Shown here piece by piece: positions 1 to 8,238 of a stretch of 54,169 nucleotides of DNA. Position 1 is the first letter of the stretch. The number at the start of each line of letters is the position of its first letter. Both the position numbers and the translations under genes were made by a program. The notes under the pieces are model-generated. The model did no database searches and had not been told where the DNA came from. It was given only the letters and a program-made list of their open reading frames with translations. The DNA comes from a virus, in the IMG/VR virus record IMGVR_UViG_3300048839_000345, positions 1-54,169 of that record, one strand, 5' to 3'.

Positions 1-174
1 GAGCTTCTGACCGGCAGGCAATGGGCCGCTCTGGCGATGGGCGGTTTCGGAGCCACGCGGCTTATCCGGTAACGGACCCGCGCACTAAATCGAGGTGACT
101 GCCGGACCCCGAAAGGGCTTATCCGAAGGTCTGCCGGATCGCCGTGAGCCCTAATGTTCAACCTCATAAAGAGG
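1..174. repeat. Terminal overlap, left copy
   Basis: Bases 1-174 match 53996-54169 at 172 of 174 positions. The only differences I see are at 128 (g here, t at 54123) and 131 (c here, t at 54126). This is either the closing overlap of a circular assembly or a short terminal redundancy. Sequence alone cannot say which. The segment is non-coding and lies between the scaffold stop and the capsid start. Confidence 0.95.
114..152 (+). other. Nested stem-loop upstream of capsid gene
   Basis: An outer stem agggct (114-119) with agccct (147-152) encloses an inner stem atccg (121-125) with cggat (135-139), leaving loop 126-134. No T-tract follows, so it is not a standard terminator. It lies between scaffold and capsid genes and could be an mRNA processing or stability element. 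Both mismatches between the two terminal copies fall in the loop. Confidence 0.45.
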
Positions 175-185
175 ACTGATGACTC

Positions 186-1043
186 ATGTCGGTTAATCAG
201 ATCAGTGACATCGACCGCGTCCTATATAACGACGAGTTCAAGGTCGATTACGAGCGGGAGAAGTCCCAGCTTAAGAAGTGCGTGCGTACAGATGGTCTCC
301 AGAAGGCCGGTACGATTACTTGGGACGTGGTTGACCCGTCCGAAGAGGCGCAGAGCCGCACCCGTGATGGCGACATCCCGCTTGCCCAGCTCGGCCTTGG
401 CCAAGTGCAGGCGACGCCGCAGGAAGATTTCGGTGGTAAGTACACCATCGACAACTTCGATGCGTTCCGCACCAACCCGAACGTCCGCTCGATGCAGATG
501 CGCAAGGCCGCTGCGGCCTGCTTCCGCAAGGTGGACAAGATCATCGTCAACCAGCTGGACGCTGCTTCGCAGGTCATGAACAGCGGGTCGGCGATTGCCT
601 TCTCGACTTTCGGCAACATTCTTGAGTGGGTGTCCGAGCTTGAGGACAACGACATCCCCACGGATGACGGCAAGGTCTGGGGCGTCGTGACGCCGAAGGC
701 CCTGCGCCAGATGATGCGGATCAACGAGTTCAAGTCGGCTGACTTCATCGAGACCAAGAAGCTGGAGAATGGCCTGCCATCGCTCGGCTACTACCGCTGG
801 CTCGGCGTCAACTGGTTCTCCCACACCGGCCTGACCGGCAAAGGAACCGCAACGGCGACGTGCCATCTGTTCCACGAGTCGGCGATCGGTCACCAGGATT
901 CTGGCGATCCGGAATACCACGCCTACTACTTTGAGCCGCAACACCGCTGGGAAAACTACGCCGTGGTGATGCATGCCGCAAAACTCTGCCTGCCGCGTGG
1001 GGTCTACAAGGCCGTCCACGACGACACTGCAGCGTTCAGCTAA
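186..1043 (+). CDS. Major capsid protein
   Basis: 285-residue protein that I read as the major head subunit, forming the icosahedral shell. It is mixed alpha/beta with an N-terminal helical stretch rich in charge and a core rich in aromatic residues, as in the phage capsid family found next to T7-like portal and scaffold genes. No lone catalytic motif is present. The start has a GAGGA Shine-Dalgarno at 171-175. After circularisation the gene directly follows the scaffold gene and precedes the adaptor and nozzle genes, the standard head-to-tail order. Family assignment is by residue pattern and position, not by a search. Confidence 0.85.
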   Translation: MSVNQISDIDRVLYNDEFKVDYEREKSQLKKCVRTDGLQKAGTITWDVVDPSEEAQSRTRDGDIPLAQLGLGQVQATPQEDFGGKYTIDNFDAFRTNPNVRSMQMRKAAAACFRKVDKIIVNQLDAASQVMNSGSAIAFSTFGNILEWVSELEDNDIPTDDGKVWGVVTPKALRQMMRINEFKSADFIETKKLENGLPSLGYYRWLGVNWFSHTGLTGKGTATATCHLFHESAIGHQDSGDPEYHAYYFEPQHRWENYAVVMHAAKLCLPRGVYKAVHDDTAAFS

Positions 1044-1056
1044 GGAGGAATGAACC

Positions 1057-1389
1057 ATGGCCTTCACGCCCAATACCCTGCAGTGCATCCTGGCCAAGAC
1101 GGGTCCGGTTGGCGTCAGCCTCTGGGTCTATGACACCACAGATGCGACTGGCGTCGTAGATGGCGCCGCCTACTTCACCAACGTAGGGGCAGGCGCTGCC
1201 AACCCGAAGGGGATGGAAGTCGGCGACATGATCCTGGTCCGCATCTGGACCACGGCCATTCCCACGACCACGACCATCAAGAACTCTGCGCCTCCGGCTG
1301 ACGCTGCGTGGCACATTGTTATTGCGATGAGCGCGGCCGGCGCGGCCACTGTGGCAACCGAGACGGCAATCGTGGTGGCAGCGGGCTAG
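1057..1389 (+). CDS. Small virion protein, possible head decoration
   Basis: 110 residues, rich in Ala, Thr and Val with predicted beta strands and few charges. A strong AAGGAGG ribosome binding site overlaps the capsid stop, so it is probably co-translated at high level with the capsid. Position just after the capsid gene and composition suggest a head decoration or cement protein. I do not recognise a named family, so this role is inference. Confidence 0.6.
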   Translation: MAFTPNTLQCILAKTGPVGVSLWVYDTTDATGVVDGAAYFTNVGAGAANPKGMEVGDMILVRIWTTAIPTTTTIKNSAPPADAAWHIVIAMSAAGAATVATETAIVVAAG

Positions 1390-1416
1390 GCCCGTAATCC
1401 GCCCATCAACGCATGG

Positions 1417-1445
1417 AGGGCTAGGGTGCATGTCATCCTAGCCCT
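1417..1445 (+). terminator. Stem-loop after capsid operon, possible attenuator
   Basis: Perfect 9-bp inverted repeat agggctagg (1417-1425) / cctagccct (1437-1445) with an 11-nt loop in the gap after the capsid and decoration genes. There is no run of T after it, so it may stabilise the capsid mRNA or only partly terminate it. Confidence 0.5.
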
Positions 1446-1463
1446 TCTGCTGTTGGAGATCAT

Positions 1464-1991
1464 ATGACAGTCCGAATCCCGCCCAACAACTTTGCGCTCG
1501 ACGGCTCCGGCAAGATGCGCAACCGCTACCATGCCCGCATTCCCGTGACGCACACGCCTGAGCAGGTGATGAGCCCGGACTATTTCGGCGAGGTGATGCG
1601 CGTCAGCGCCAACTCCCGCCAGGCCCAGCTGACGCCGGGTGACCTGATCGAGGTCGAGGCAGAAGACTTCTCATGGGACTGCACCCTGCGCGTTCATGCC
1701 CAGGTTCCGAGCACCCAGCAGCTGATTACCCGCCTGCGCGGCGAGGTGAACTTCTACGAGACCAACGATTTCCCGAAGGGCTGGACCGCTGAATGGCTGG
1801 GGTCGGCTGAGCATTTCGGCATCTACCATGACGGCAAGGTGGTCGAGACCGGCTTCGCCACGAAGGATGCTGCCCTGAGCCGCGTCCATGCGCTGGTGCA
1901 GAAGGACATGTTGTCGGCCTCGACCCGGGCTGCGGTGAACAAGGCGGCCAACCGGTCGGCTGGCGCGAAGAAGTCTGAGGAGGCTGCGTAA
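1464..1991 (+). CDS. Hypothetical structural-module protein
   Basis: 175 residues, start preceded by GGAG. The N-terminal half is mixed beta and polar. The middle (about 110-145) has aromatic residues in a pattern like a small beta sheet (WTAEW, EHFGIYHDG). The C-terminus is Ala/Lys-rich and probably disordered. It lies between the capsid-decoration and adaptor genes, so a head-completion role is possible. I recognise no family. Confidence 0.7.
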   Translation: MTVRIPPNNFALDGSGKMRNRYHARIPVTHTPEQVMSPDYFGEVMRVSANSRQAQLTPGDLIEVEAEDFSWDCTLRVHAQVPSTQQLITRLRGEVNFYETNDFPKGWTAEWLGSAEHFGIYHDGKVVETGFATKDAALSRVHALVQKDMLSASTRAAVNKAANRSAGAKKSEEAA

Positions 1992-1996
1992 GCCTT

Positions 1997-2599
1997 ATGC
2001 CCACCCAAACCACCGTCCTGCGCAATGCCCTGCGCCTGCTTGGTGAGCCGGCCAATGTTGGTCCGGACTCGGACAAGAAGATCGTCCGCGAGATCATGGG
2101 CGCGTGGGACGATGTGGTTGACCGGCTGTTTGAGGTTCACCCCTGGAACAGCTTCAAGTCACTGGAGCAGCTGACGCAGGTGACGCCTGCGGTGCCGGGC
2201 TGGGACTATACGTTCAACGAGCCTGCCAGTTCCTGCCGTATCCTGAAGGTGTCGAACTATACCCGCGAGGACGGCGCCTCGGTGAACTACGGGTATCAGG
2301 CGGGCAAGATCCTGACCAACTACGAGACGACCTTCTGCTGGTTCGTGGATGCCACCTACAAGACCCAGGTTGGCGGCTGGCCCCAGACGTTCGCTGATCT
2401 GGTGGCAGCCCATCTCGCTGACGAGGTTTACCCCGTCAATGACGAGGGTGACGGCACGCGTAGCCGCATCAACGACGCTCTGAAGGACCGCACCAGCAAG
2501 GCCAAGGGCTTTGACGGGGCGACCGATCCGACGACGCCGCCTGCGCCGGGCGGCTATGTCGTGGCGCGCAGGTCACATATCTACAGCCGCAGAGGATGA
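1997..2599 (+). CDS. Head-to-tail adaptor, T7 gp11-like
   Basis: 200-residue protein resembling the T7 tail tubular protein A/adaptor family. It starts with a helical bundle (residues about 1-60, with NALRLLGEP and a WDDVVDRLFEVHPWN motif), followed by a beta region around the phrase PASSCRILKVSNY. These phrases are typical of adaptors that bind the portal ring from below. The gene immediately precedes the nozzle gene with a 1-nt gap, the canonical adaptor-nozzle pair. The C-terminal 25 residues are Pro/Gly-rich and probably flexible. Confidence 0.8.
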   Translation: MPTQTTVLRNALRLLGEPANVGPDSDKKIVREIMGAWDDVVDRLFEVHPWNSFKSLEQLTQVTPAVPGWDYTFNEPASSCRILKVSNYTREDGASVNYGYQAGKILTNYETTFCWFVDATYKTQVGGWPQTFADLVAAHLADEVYPVNDEGDGTRSRINDALKDRTSKAKGFDGATDPTTPPAPGGYVVARRSHIYSRRG

Positions 2600-2600
2600 C

Positions 2601-3047
2601 ATGGCCAAATCCAAGTCGCAGGTTGTTGCGTTCAATGCGGGTGAGCTTGGCAAGGAAGCCCTTGCCCGCGTCGATCTTGAGAACTATCCGCGCGGCGCCG
2701 AAATCATGGAGAACATTGTCCCGCTGAGGCAGGGCGGGATGACCAAGATGCCCGGCACGCAGTATGTCGGCGAGACGCCCTCCAGCGGTGTCGCCTATGT
2801 TCGGCCGTTCGTGTTTTCCGAAAGCCAGCGCTTCGCCATGGAGCTTAGCGAGAACAAGGTGCGCCTGATCTTCGAGGGCGAGTATGTTGCTGTCGCTGGT
2901 GCTGCCGCGACTGTGGGCAGCTGGACTGATGAAAGCGCGACGACTTCGGCGGGTGGCGGTGCGCCTCCGGATGGCGGCACGGGCGATATCGATTTTGTCT
3001 ACGACGACTGGTTTGTTGGCGGCGGCGGGGAGTGGGTCTTGCCATGA
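2601..3047 (+). CDS. Tail nozzle, N-terminal part (T7 gp12-like)
   Basis: 148 residues corresponding to the first part of the T7 gp12-type nozzle. FNAGELGKEALARVDLENY, the ENIVPLRQGG phrase and KMPGTQYV are hallmarks of the family N-terminus. The frame closes at TGA 3045-3047, after a Gly-rich run (VGGGGEW). The rest of the protein continues in the -1 frame from an ATG at 3044 that overlaps the stop as ATGA. Nozzle proteins are normally one chain, so this is a split gene, a frameshift (programmed or an assembly error at the G-rich stretch), or two coupled subunits. Confidence 0.8.
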   Translation: MAKSKSQVVAFNAGELGKEALARVDLENYPRGAEIMENIVPLRQGGMTKMPGTQYVGETPSSGVAYVRPFVFSESQRFAMELSENKVRLIFEGEYVAVAGAAATVGSWTDESATTSAGGGAPPDGGTGDIDFVYDDWFVGGGGEWVLP

Positions 3048-5326
3048 GCGCGTCGATCGGAGTTGTCGGGGCCGTCATTACGTTGACGGGAGACGTGGGC
3101 GAGACGGCAATTGCGCAGTCGGAGGTAACGACAGCGGCGCCGAACGACGCGGTCAGTTTTAAGTTCAACGTGTCACGCCGTGCTGTGACGTTCCGCGTCG
3201 GGACGACTGCGGGCGCGGAGGATATTGTTCAGGCGTCTGCTTTTGCGCCAGGGGACCATGTCGTCACGTTCACGCCGGGCGTCGGCACCTACTACGTTCG
3301 CTTCGAAGTGCGGGGCGTTGGCGTGTCTTATGTTACCGGCTTCGCGCGGATTGCCCCGGGGTTCTTGGAGTTGCCCACACCGTGGACAGCTTCGCAAGTT
3401 CCGCAGCTGCGTTTTACGCAAAGCCTCAACACGATGTGGATCGCGGGCGCGGGCAAGGAGATGCACGTCTTCGAGCGGCGCGGCACTAACAGTTGGTCGC
3501 TGCGCCCGTTCCTGCAGGTCGATGGGCCGTTCAATGCGCTCAACCTGTCTAATACTACATTGACGCCCTCGGCGCGCACGGGGGCGGTGACGATTACGGC
3601 GAGCGCGTCGCTGTTTGCAACTTATGATGTGGGCAGCCTTATCAAGCTGATCCACTCCGGGCAGTTCGTAACGGCAGACCTCGACGCAGTGGATGCCGTG
3701 ACCGATTCCATCCTGGTCACTGGGGTCGAGGCGACGCGCATCTTCCAACGCTCGATCACGGGCACGTTTAGCGGCACAATCGTGCTGGAGCGCTCGATCG
3801 GCAACGATGTTAACTGGCAGACGGTCTCGACTTTTTTCAGCGTGGCCTCGGGTTCGTTCGATGACGATCTTGACAATGTCGTGGCCTATTACCGGTTCCG
3901 CATGAGCGCCTACACATCCGGGTCGGCGACGGCCAGCCTGACCTATTCTGGCGGCCTGACGGAAGGCGTCGGGCGGATCGTGACGGTGACGGCGGACAAT
4001 GCGGTTACCGTCGATGTCATCACGCCGTTCGGCCAGACTATTGCCACAGCGCTCTGGCAGTTTGGGGCATGGTCGGGCCGGTTCGGTCACCCGACCGCAG
4101 TGGCACTGTTCGATGGCAGGCTGTGGGCTGGGCGCGGCAACCAGTACTGGGGCTCGCAGAGTGACGACTTCGGGAGCTTCGAGATCGGCCCGCTGGCGAA
4201 CCAGGCGATCGGGCGCAGCTTTGGCGGACGGATGTCGTCCATCCGGTGGCTGGGCGGTTCGACCCGTCTCCTCGCTGGCTTGTCTGGCTTTGAGGGCGAG
4301 ATCGGGTCGAACAGCTTCAACGAGGTGCTGAAGCCGGACAATGTGCGGGCCATCAACAAGACGACCAAAGGCTCGGCGGACGCCAGCCAGCTTATGATTG
4401 ATGACGCGGCCGTGTTTGTGAGCCGGTCGAAAAAGCGGCTTTACCGGTTCGGGTATTCAAACCAGATCGGCGACATGTCCACGGTGGACCTGACGCGCCT
4501 GAACAAGGAGATCGCGGGTGCCGGCGGATTCCGCGAACTGGACTGGCAGCAGGAACCTGAGCCGCGGATCTGGGCGGTGCGCGAGGACGGGCAGGTCGGA
4601 GCGCTGGTGTTCGATCTGGAAGAGGGCGTTGTGGCCTGGTGCCGCATGGTGGTCGATGGCTTTGTCGAGAGTGTGTGCTGCCTGCCGTCACCGGGCGAAG
4701 AGGACGAGGTGTATTTCGTCGTGCGCCGCACGGTCGATGGCGACACGGTGCGCTATGTGGAGAAGCTGGCGCCCGAGGCATGGGACACGATCGAAGACGC
4801 CTGGCGCCTGCATTGCGCGATTGCGTACAGCGGGGCAGCGACCGACACGGTCACGGGGCTCGACCATCTGGAGGGCCGCACGGACGTCTATGTCTGGGCC
4901 AATGGCCGCGAAGAAGGTCCGCTCACGGTCACGGGCGGTGAGGTGACGCTGAGCTTCGAGGCGACGTACGCCATTGCGGGGCTTAAGTATTCGGGCCGGT
5001 ACAAGTCAGGGCGCCTTGCATGGGGCGCGCAGATGGGGTCTGCGCTGACGACCAAGAAGCAGCTCGAAGAGATCGGGTTGGTGATCCACCGCACGGCGGG
5101 CGGCGCCCTGAAGTGGGGGCCGGACTTCGACGACATGGAGCAGCTGGACGACCGCATCGCGGACAACTCGCTGGTGTTCGACGCATCAGTCCAAGAATGG
5201 TCAGGAGATCACGACTTCAACGTCCACAGCTGGACCGAGCCGGATGTGCGGCTGCACATCACGATGGACACGGCAGGGCCGGCAACTGTGCTCGCGGTTG
5301 CCCATGTTCTGAAAGTGAACGGGTGA
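3044..5326 (+). CDS. Tail nozzle, main part (T7 gp12-like)
   Basis: 760 residues from ATG 3044 (an in-frame GTG exists at 3032). It opens with a beta-sandwich-like segment (residues about 1-100, with VTFRVGTTAG). It then continues with the conserved nozzle core: LELPTPWTASQVPQLRFTQS near 105-125, FDGRLWAGRGNQYWGSQSDD near 360 and a long beta-propeller-like region. The protein forms the lower tail tube through which DNA leaves. With the upstream fragment the total is about 910 residues, somewhat longer than T7 gp12. It is coupled to the upstream part by ATGA and to the next gene by GTGA. Confidence 0.85.
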   Translation: MSASIGVVGAVITLTGDVGETAIAQSEVTTAAPNDAVSFKFNVSRRAVTFRVGTTAGAEDIVQASAFAPGDHVVTFTPGVGTYYVRFEVRGVGVSYVTGFARIAPGFLELPTPWTASQVPQLRFTQSLNTMWIAGAGKEMHVFERRGTNSWSLRPFLQVDGPFNALNLSNTTLTPSARTGAVTITASASLFATYDVGSLIKLIHSGQFVTADLDAVDAVTDSILVTGVEATRIFQRSITGTFSGTIVLERSIGNDVNWQTVSTFFSVASGSFDDDLDNVVAYYRFRMSAYTSGSATASLTYSGGLTEGVGRIVTVTADNAVTVDVITPFGQTIATALWQFGAWSGRFGHPTAVALFDGRLWAGRGNQYWGSQSDDFGSFEIGPLANQAIGRSFGGRMSSIRWLGGSTRLLAGLSGFEGEIGSNSFNEVLKPDNVRAINKTTKGSADASQLMIDDAAVFVSRSKKRLYRFGYSNQIGDMSTVDLTRLNKEIAGAGGFRELDWQQEPEPRIWAVREDGQVGALVFDLEEGVVAWCRMVVDGFVESVCCLPSPGEEDEVYFVVRRTVDGDTVRYVEKLAPEAWDTIEDAWRLHCAIAYSGAATDTVTGLDHLEGRTDVYVWANGREEGPLTVTGGEVTLSFEATYAIAGLKYSGRYKSGRLAWGAQMGSALTTKKQLEEIGLVIHRTAGGALKWGPDFDDMEQLDDRIADNSLVFDASVQEWSGDHDFNVHSWTEPDVRLHITMDTAGPATVLAVAHVLKVNG

Positions 5327-5937
5327 GATTGGAGCTACTGACCGGCGCTCACTTCGCCGAGATGGGCCTCGGCTGGGAGCCGCGCGACGTGGCGGGGTAT
5401 GCGATCCGGAACGAGGACGAGACACTGGCCTGCGCCGGCGGGCTCTGGTTTGAAGAAGACATCACCTGGGCAACGTTCTGGTGCGATGGCCCACCTCCAC
5501 CACAGGTCCACAGGCTTGCGATAAAGATCATGCAAGCGGCAGTTCTGGCCGGGGTCGATGAAGTGTGGGCCAAGGAAGATGTGTCGGTCCCGAAGGCTGC
5601 CAAGTGGTTGGAAAGATTTGGATTTGAGCGTGCTGGCCATGACAACGGCGTGCCTCTCTGGAGGGTACAGATAGATGGCAGATCCGGTAACGATGACGGT
5701 GATGGCCGTGAGCGCAGCAACCAGCGCCTATGGCTCTATCCGTCAGGGTCAGTATGCCTCGCGTGTGGGCAAGTACAATCGGCAGGCGGCGTATGCCGAA
5801 GCTGCGCAGCAGGAGATCCAGGCTGGGCAGGAAATCGCCGCTGCGAGCCACAACCAGCAGCGTATTGCCGCGCGGACGCGGGAGCTGTTGGCGGAGCAGA
5901 CGGCGGCAGCGGCGGCTGGCGGGGGATCGACGGCTGA
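5323..5937 (+). CDS. GNAT-like protein (T7 gp13 position) with run-on tail
   Basis: GTG start at 5323 overlaps the nozzle stop (GTGA). Residues 1-116 look like a small GNAT N-acetyltransferase fold: N-terminal helix-strand, WATFWCDGPPPP, a helix RLAIKIMQAAV, and the C-terminal WLERFGFERAGHDNGVPLW typical of the family end. Such proteins occupy the gp13 slot beside internal virion proteins in many podophages. The frame does not stop there but runs 88 more codons of low-complexity Gly/Arg/Cys sequence across the next gene. A one-base shift would give TAG at 5672-5674, directly before the next ATG, so a frameshift or indel near 5660-5670 is likely. Confidence 0.6.
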   Translation: MRLELLTGAHFAEMGLGWEPRDVAGYAIRNEDETLACAGGLWFEEDITWATFWCDGPPPPQVHRLAIKIMQAAVLAGVDEVWAKEDVSVPKAAKWLERFGFERAGHDNGVPLWRVQIDGRSGNDDGDGRERSNQRLWLYPSGSVCLACGQVQSAGGVCRSCAAGDPGWAGNRRCEPQPAAYCRADAGAVGGADGGSGGWRGIDG

Positions 5938-6172
5938 CGCGACGGTCCAGGCCGTGCGGGCTGAGACGGTCAAGACATCGACATTGGATCAGCTTCTGGA
6001 AGGCGCGGCGGCCGAGGAGCGTGCGGCAGCGATGCGCCGCGGCGCGCGGGTGACGCGGACGCAGGGCGACATGGCGCGCGCTGAGGGGCAGATGAAGAAG
6101 CAGGCGGGGTATATCCAGGCTGCCACAACACTGCTGAATGCGGGCGCTTCGTGGAAAGATAAATTCGGATAA
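5675..6172 (+). CDS. Internal virion protein B, T7 gp14-like
   Basis: 165 residues, Ala/Gln-rich, almost entirely helical after a short hydrophobic N-terminus (TMTVMAVSAATSAYGSI) that resembles the membrane-inserting start of T7 gp14. Such proteins are ejected first and form an outer membrane pore for DNA entry. It lies in the gp14 position, directly upstream of the gp15-like gene with a 1-nt overlap. Family membership is inferred from order, length (T7 gp14 is 196 residues) and composition. Confidence 0.75.
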   Translation: MADPVTMTVMAVSAATSAYGSIRQGQYASRVGKYNRQAAYAEAAQQEIQAGQEIAAASHNQQRIAARTRELLAEQTAAAAAGGGSTADATVQAVRAETVKTSTLDQLLEGAAAEERAAAMRRGARVTRTQGDMARAEGQMKKQAGYIQAATTLLNAGASWKDKFG

Positions 6173-8055
6173 TGGCCAAGCTCCCCCGCTCCCCCATAGC
6201 TCAGGACGTCCGGAACAATTACCAGCCGGTGCGCGAAGCGCGCATGAGCGACGTCGATCCTGTCGGCCGTGCCATCGAGGGGGTCGGCGATACCGGGCTT
6301 GAAATTGCCAACCGTATGGCGGACGCGAAGATTGCGTCAGACGCTGCCAAAGCCGAGATCGAACTAACGAACCGGCTGGATCTAGAGCGCCGTGCGCTTG
6401 AGGACGATAACGAGATTGACCCGGCCAGCCTTGAGGCAATGTTTCAGGAGCGAGCCAACAAGGTCGTGTCCGAGATCAGCGGGAACATCACCAGTCCCGC
6501 ATTAAAGCGCGCGTTCGGCAACCAGTCTGCGGCTGTCCTGCAGCGCAACACTATTCAGGTTCGCGACCTGTCTCGCCGCAAGCAGGTAGACATCGCGCGC
6601 GGTGAGTTTGTCACGACTGTCGAAGCATATTCAAAGACCTATGACGAGCCGTCGAATTACCTGCAGGTCGATCCTACGCAGCCGTCGATGGCGCAGGAGC
6701 GCTTGGACAGCCAGAAGTCATTTATCCAGTCGCAGTTTAGGGCGGGCATCATCACGGCTGAGGCTGCGGCAGATCAGACGATCAAGGCGGAGGACGCCTT
6801 TGCAAAGGGTCTTGAACGCAAGCACTTGAATGCGATCGACGCCGCGCTGGACAATGGGGACTATTCCGGCGCTGACTCTTACTTCATGGCCAATTCCGGC
6901 GACTTCACGTCAGAGGAAATGCGGCAGAAGACCCGCGATGTCATCGAGGCCAAGCAGCGCGAAGGCGGGGCGATCACCATTGCCGACGAACTGTGGGACA
7001 AGTCTGGCCAGAATTATGGTGAGTTCCTGAACCTTGTGCGCGATGACCCGCGCATCAAGGATCCCGAAATGCTGCAACGCGTTGAGGGGCGTGGCGGTGT
7101 CCGGCTGAACCAGTACCAGGCAGCTGTCACCGCAAACGATACGGCGCAATGGAACGCCGGCATGGAATACATCACGACTGGCCAGCGCATTCCTGCAAGC
7201 CTGATGCGCGATGCTTCGCCTAAAGTGCGGGATATGTTGCAGGCCGAGCAGAGGCAGCGAGACCTTCATGCCCAGCAGATGGCCACCGCGTCGGCGCAGG
7301 AGAAGGCGGCGATGCGGGAGGTTTCCATGGGGAACTACCGTATCCTAAAGGCCCAGATGGTCAGCGATCCCGAACTCGCACTGCTCGGTGTTGAAGGCAT
7401 CCTGGCCGATCCGAACCTGAGCCGGCTGTGGGAGGGTATGAGCCCTGACGAGCGCGGCCAGTTTGTGCTGGATGCGGCTAATGCCAAAGGCAGCGGCGGC
7501 GCCCCGGCAGACGCTGTCAGCAAGGCCTACAAGTCGGTGGTCAATCTCGCCAGCGCCTACATGCCTGAGAACCTGTCGCCGAAGGATTACGGCAAATATT
7601 TTGACGGGGTTGGCGAGGGCGACGTGGGTGTCGCTTATCTGAGCTCGAACCGGAAAAAGCCAGATACGGCGCTGGTGTTCGAGGGTGAACTCATGCGTCT
7701 CGTGGATGAGGAGATGGCTCGTACCGGCGGGGCTGATATTCAGGCAGACCGTGCCAAGCAGCTGGTGGCGCTGGCCTACGCCAAGGCGGGCGCTGATCCC
7801 AAGACTGGCAAGACCAAGTACCCCATCTCGCAGGACATCGCGGCGGGCGCGGTTCAGACTGACATGCGCCGCATCGCACTGGACTATCGCCGGCAGAATC
7901 CGGCTATCTGGAGCGAGGCTGTTGCAATAGCACGCGGGCAATATCCGAATGCGTCTGAAGCGCTAATCCTTGAAGAAGCGCGCAAACTCGAGCAAAGAAA
8001 TAATTTCCGCCGGGCAACTCAGAACCCGGACCGCTTTGGCAGGGAGGTTGAGTGA
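6172..8055 (+). CDS. Internal virion protein C, T7 gp15-like
   Basis: 627 residues, strongly helical and rich in Ala, Glu, Gln and Lys. It begins KLPRSPIAQDVRNNYQPV and has long amphipathic stretches without strong membrane segments, as expected for the gp15-type tube component of the DNA ejectosome that spans the periplasm. Its start overlaps the upstream stop by one base (TAATG). Its stop overlaps the next small membrane gene (TGATG). Assignment rests on composition, length (T7 gp15 is 747 residues) and position. Confidence 0.75.
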   Translation: MAKLPRSPIAQDVRNNYQPVREARMSDVDPVGRAIEGVGDTGLEIANRMADAKIASDAAKAEIELTNRLDLERRALEDDNEIDPASLEAMFQERANKVVSEISGNITSPALKRAFGNQSAAVLQRNTIQVRDLSRRKQVDIARGEFVTTVEAYSKTYDEPSNYLQVDPTQPSMAQERLDSQKSFIQSQFRAGIITAEAAADQTIKAEDAFAKGLERKHLNAIDAALDNGDYSGADSYFMANSGDFTSEEMRQKTRDVIEAKQREGGAITIADELWDKSGQNYGEFLNLVRDDPRIKDPEMLQRVEGRGGVRLNQYQAAVTANDTAQWNAGMEYITTGQRIPASLMRDASPKVRDMLQAEQRQRDLHAQQMATASAQEKAAMREVSMGNYRILKAQMVSDPELALLGVEGILADPNLSRLWEGMSPDERGQFVLDAANAKGSGGAPADAVSKAYKSVVNLASAYMPENLSPKDYGKYFDGVGEGDVGVAYLSSNRKKPDTALVFEGELMRLVDEEMARTGGADIQADRAKQLVALAYAKAGADPKTGKTKYPISQDIAAGAVQTDMRRIALDYRRQNPAIWSEAVAIARGQYPNASEALILEEARKLEQRNNFRRATQNPDRFGREVE

Positions 8056-8186
8056 TGTTGGCAACGGCGCTGTCTGCCCTGGTAACCGGTCTCGGCCTGT
8101 TCCTGATTTACCTGATCGTTCAGGGCATCCGTCACGTCCTGAAGAAATGGGCAGCTGAGGAGCCCAAAGGCCCGGACGCCCCATAG
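8055..8186 (+). CDS. 43-residue single-span membrane protein
   Basis: Small gene starting in a TGATG overlap with the gp15-like gene. The protein has a short N-terminus, one strongly hydrophobic segment at about residues 6-24 (LVTGLGLFLIYLIVQGI) and a basic then acidic tail (RHVLKKWAAEEPK). No family is recognised. Placed between two ejection genes, it might assist the inner membrane channel, or it could be a small holin-like protein. Confidence 0.6.
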   Translation: MLATALSALVTGLGLFLIYLIVQGIRHVLKKWAAEEPKGPDAP

Positions 8187-8194
8187 ACCGCAGG

Positions 8195-8215
8195 CCAACG
8201 TAGTCTCGCTATGGT
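8195..8215 (+). promoter_or_regulatory. Candidate late promoter element, copy 1
   Basis: CCAAC (8195-8199), a 10-nt gap and TATGGT (8210-8215) upstream of the giant gene at 8239. Similar arrangements with 11-nt gaps occur at 20169-20190 and 25885-25906, each in the intergenic gap before a new gene block. TATGGT could serve as a -10 box, but no canonical -35 is present, so this is a suggestion only. Confidence 0.3.
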
Positions 8216-8238
8216 GTTCTCCTAATCAGGAGAATTGC

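Noticed and set aside
1-174. Insertion sequence or long terminal repeat
   Set aside because: The repeat occurs only at the two window ends and carries no transposase; circular or terminal overlap is simpler.
154-579. Rightward frame overlapping the capsid start
   Set aside because: Ser/Arg-rich shadow of the capsid frame; the capsid gene has the better ribosome site and plausible protein.
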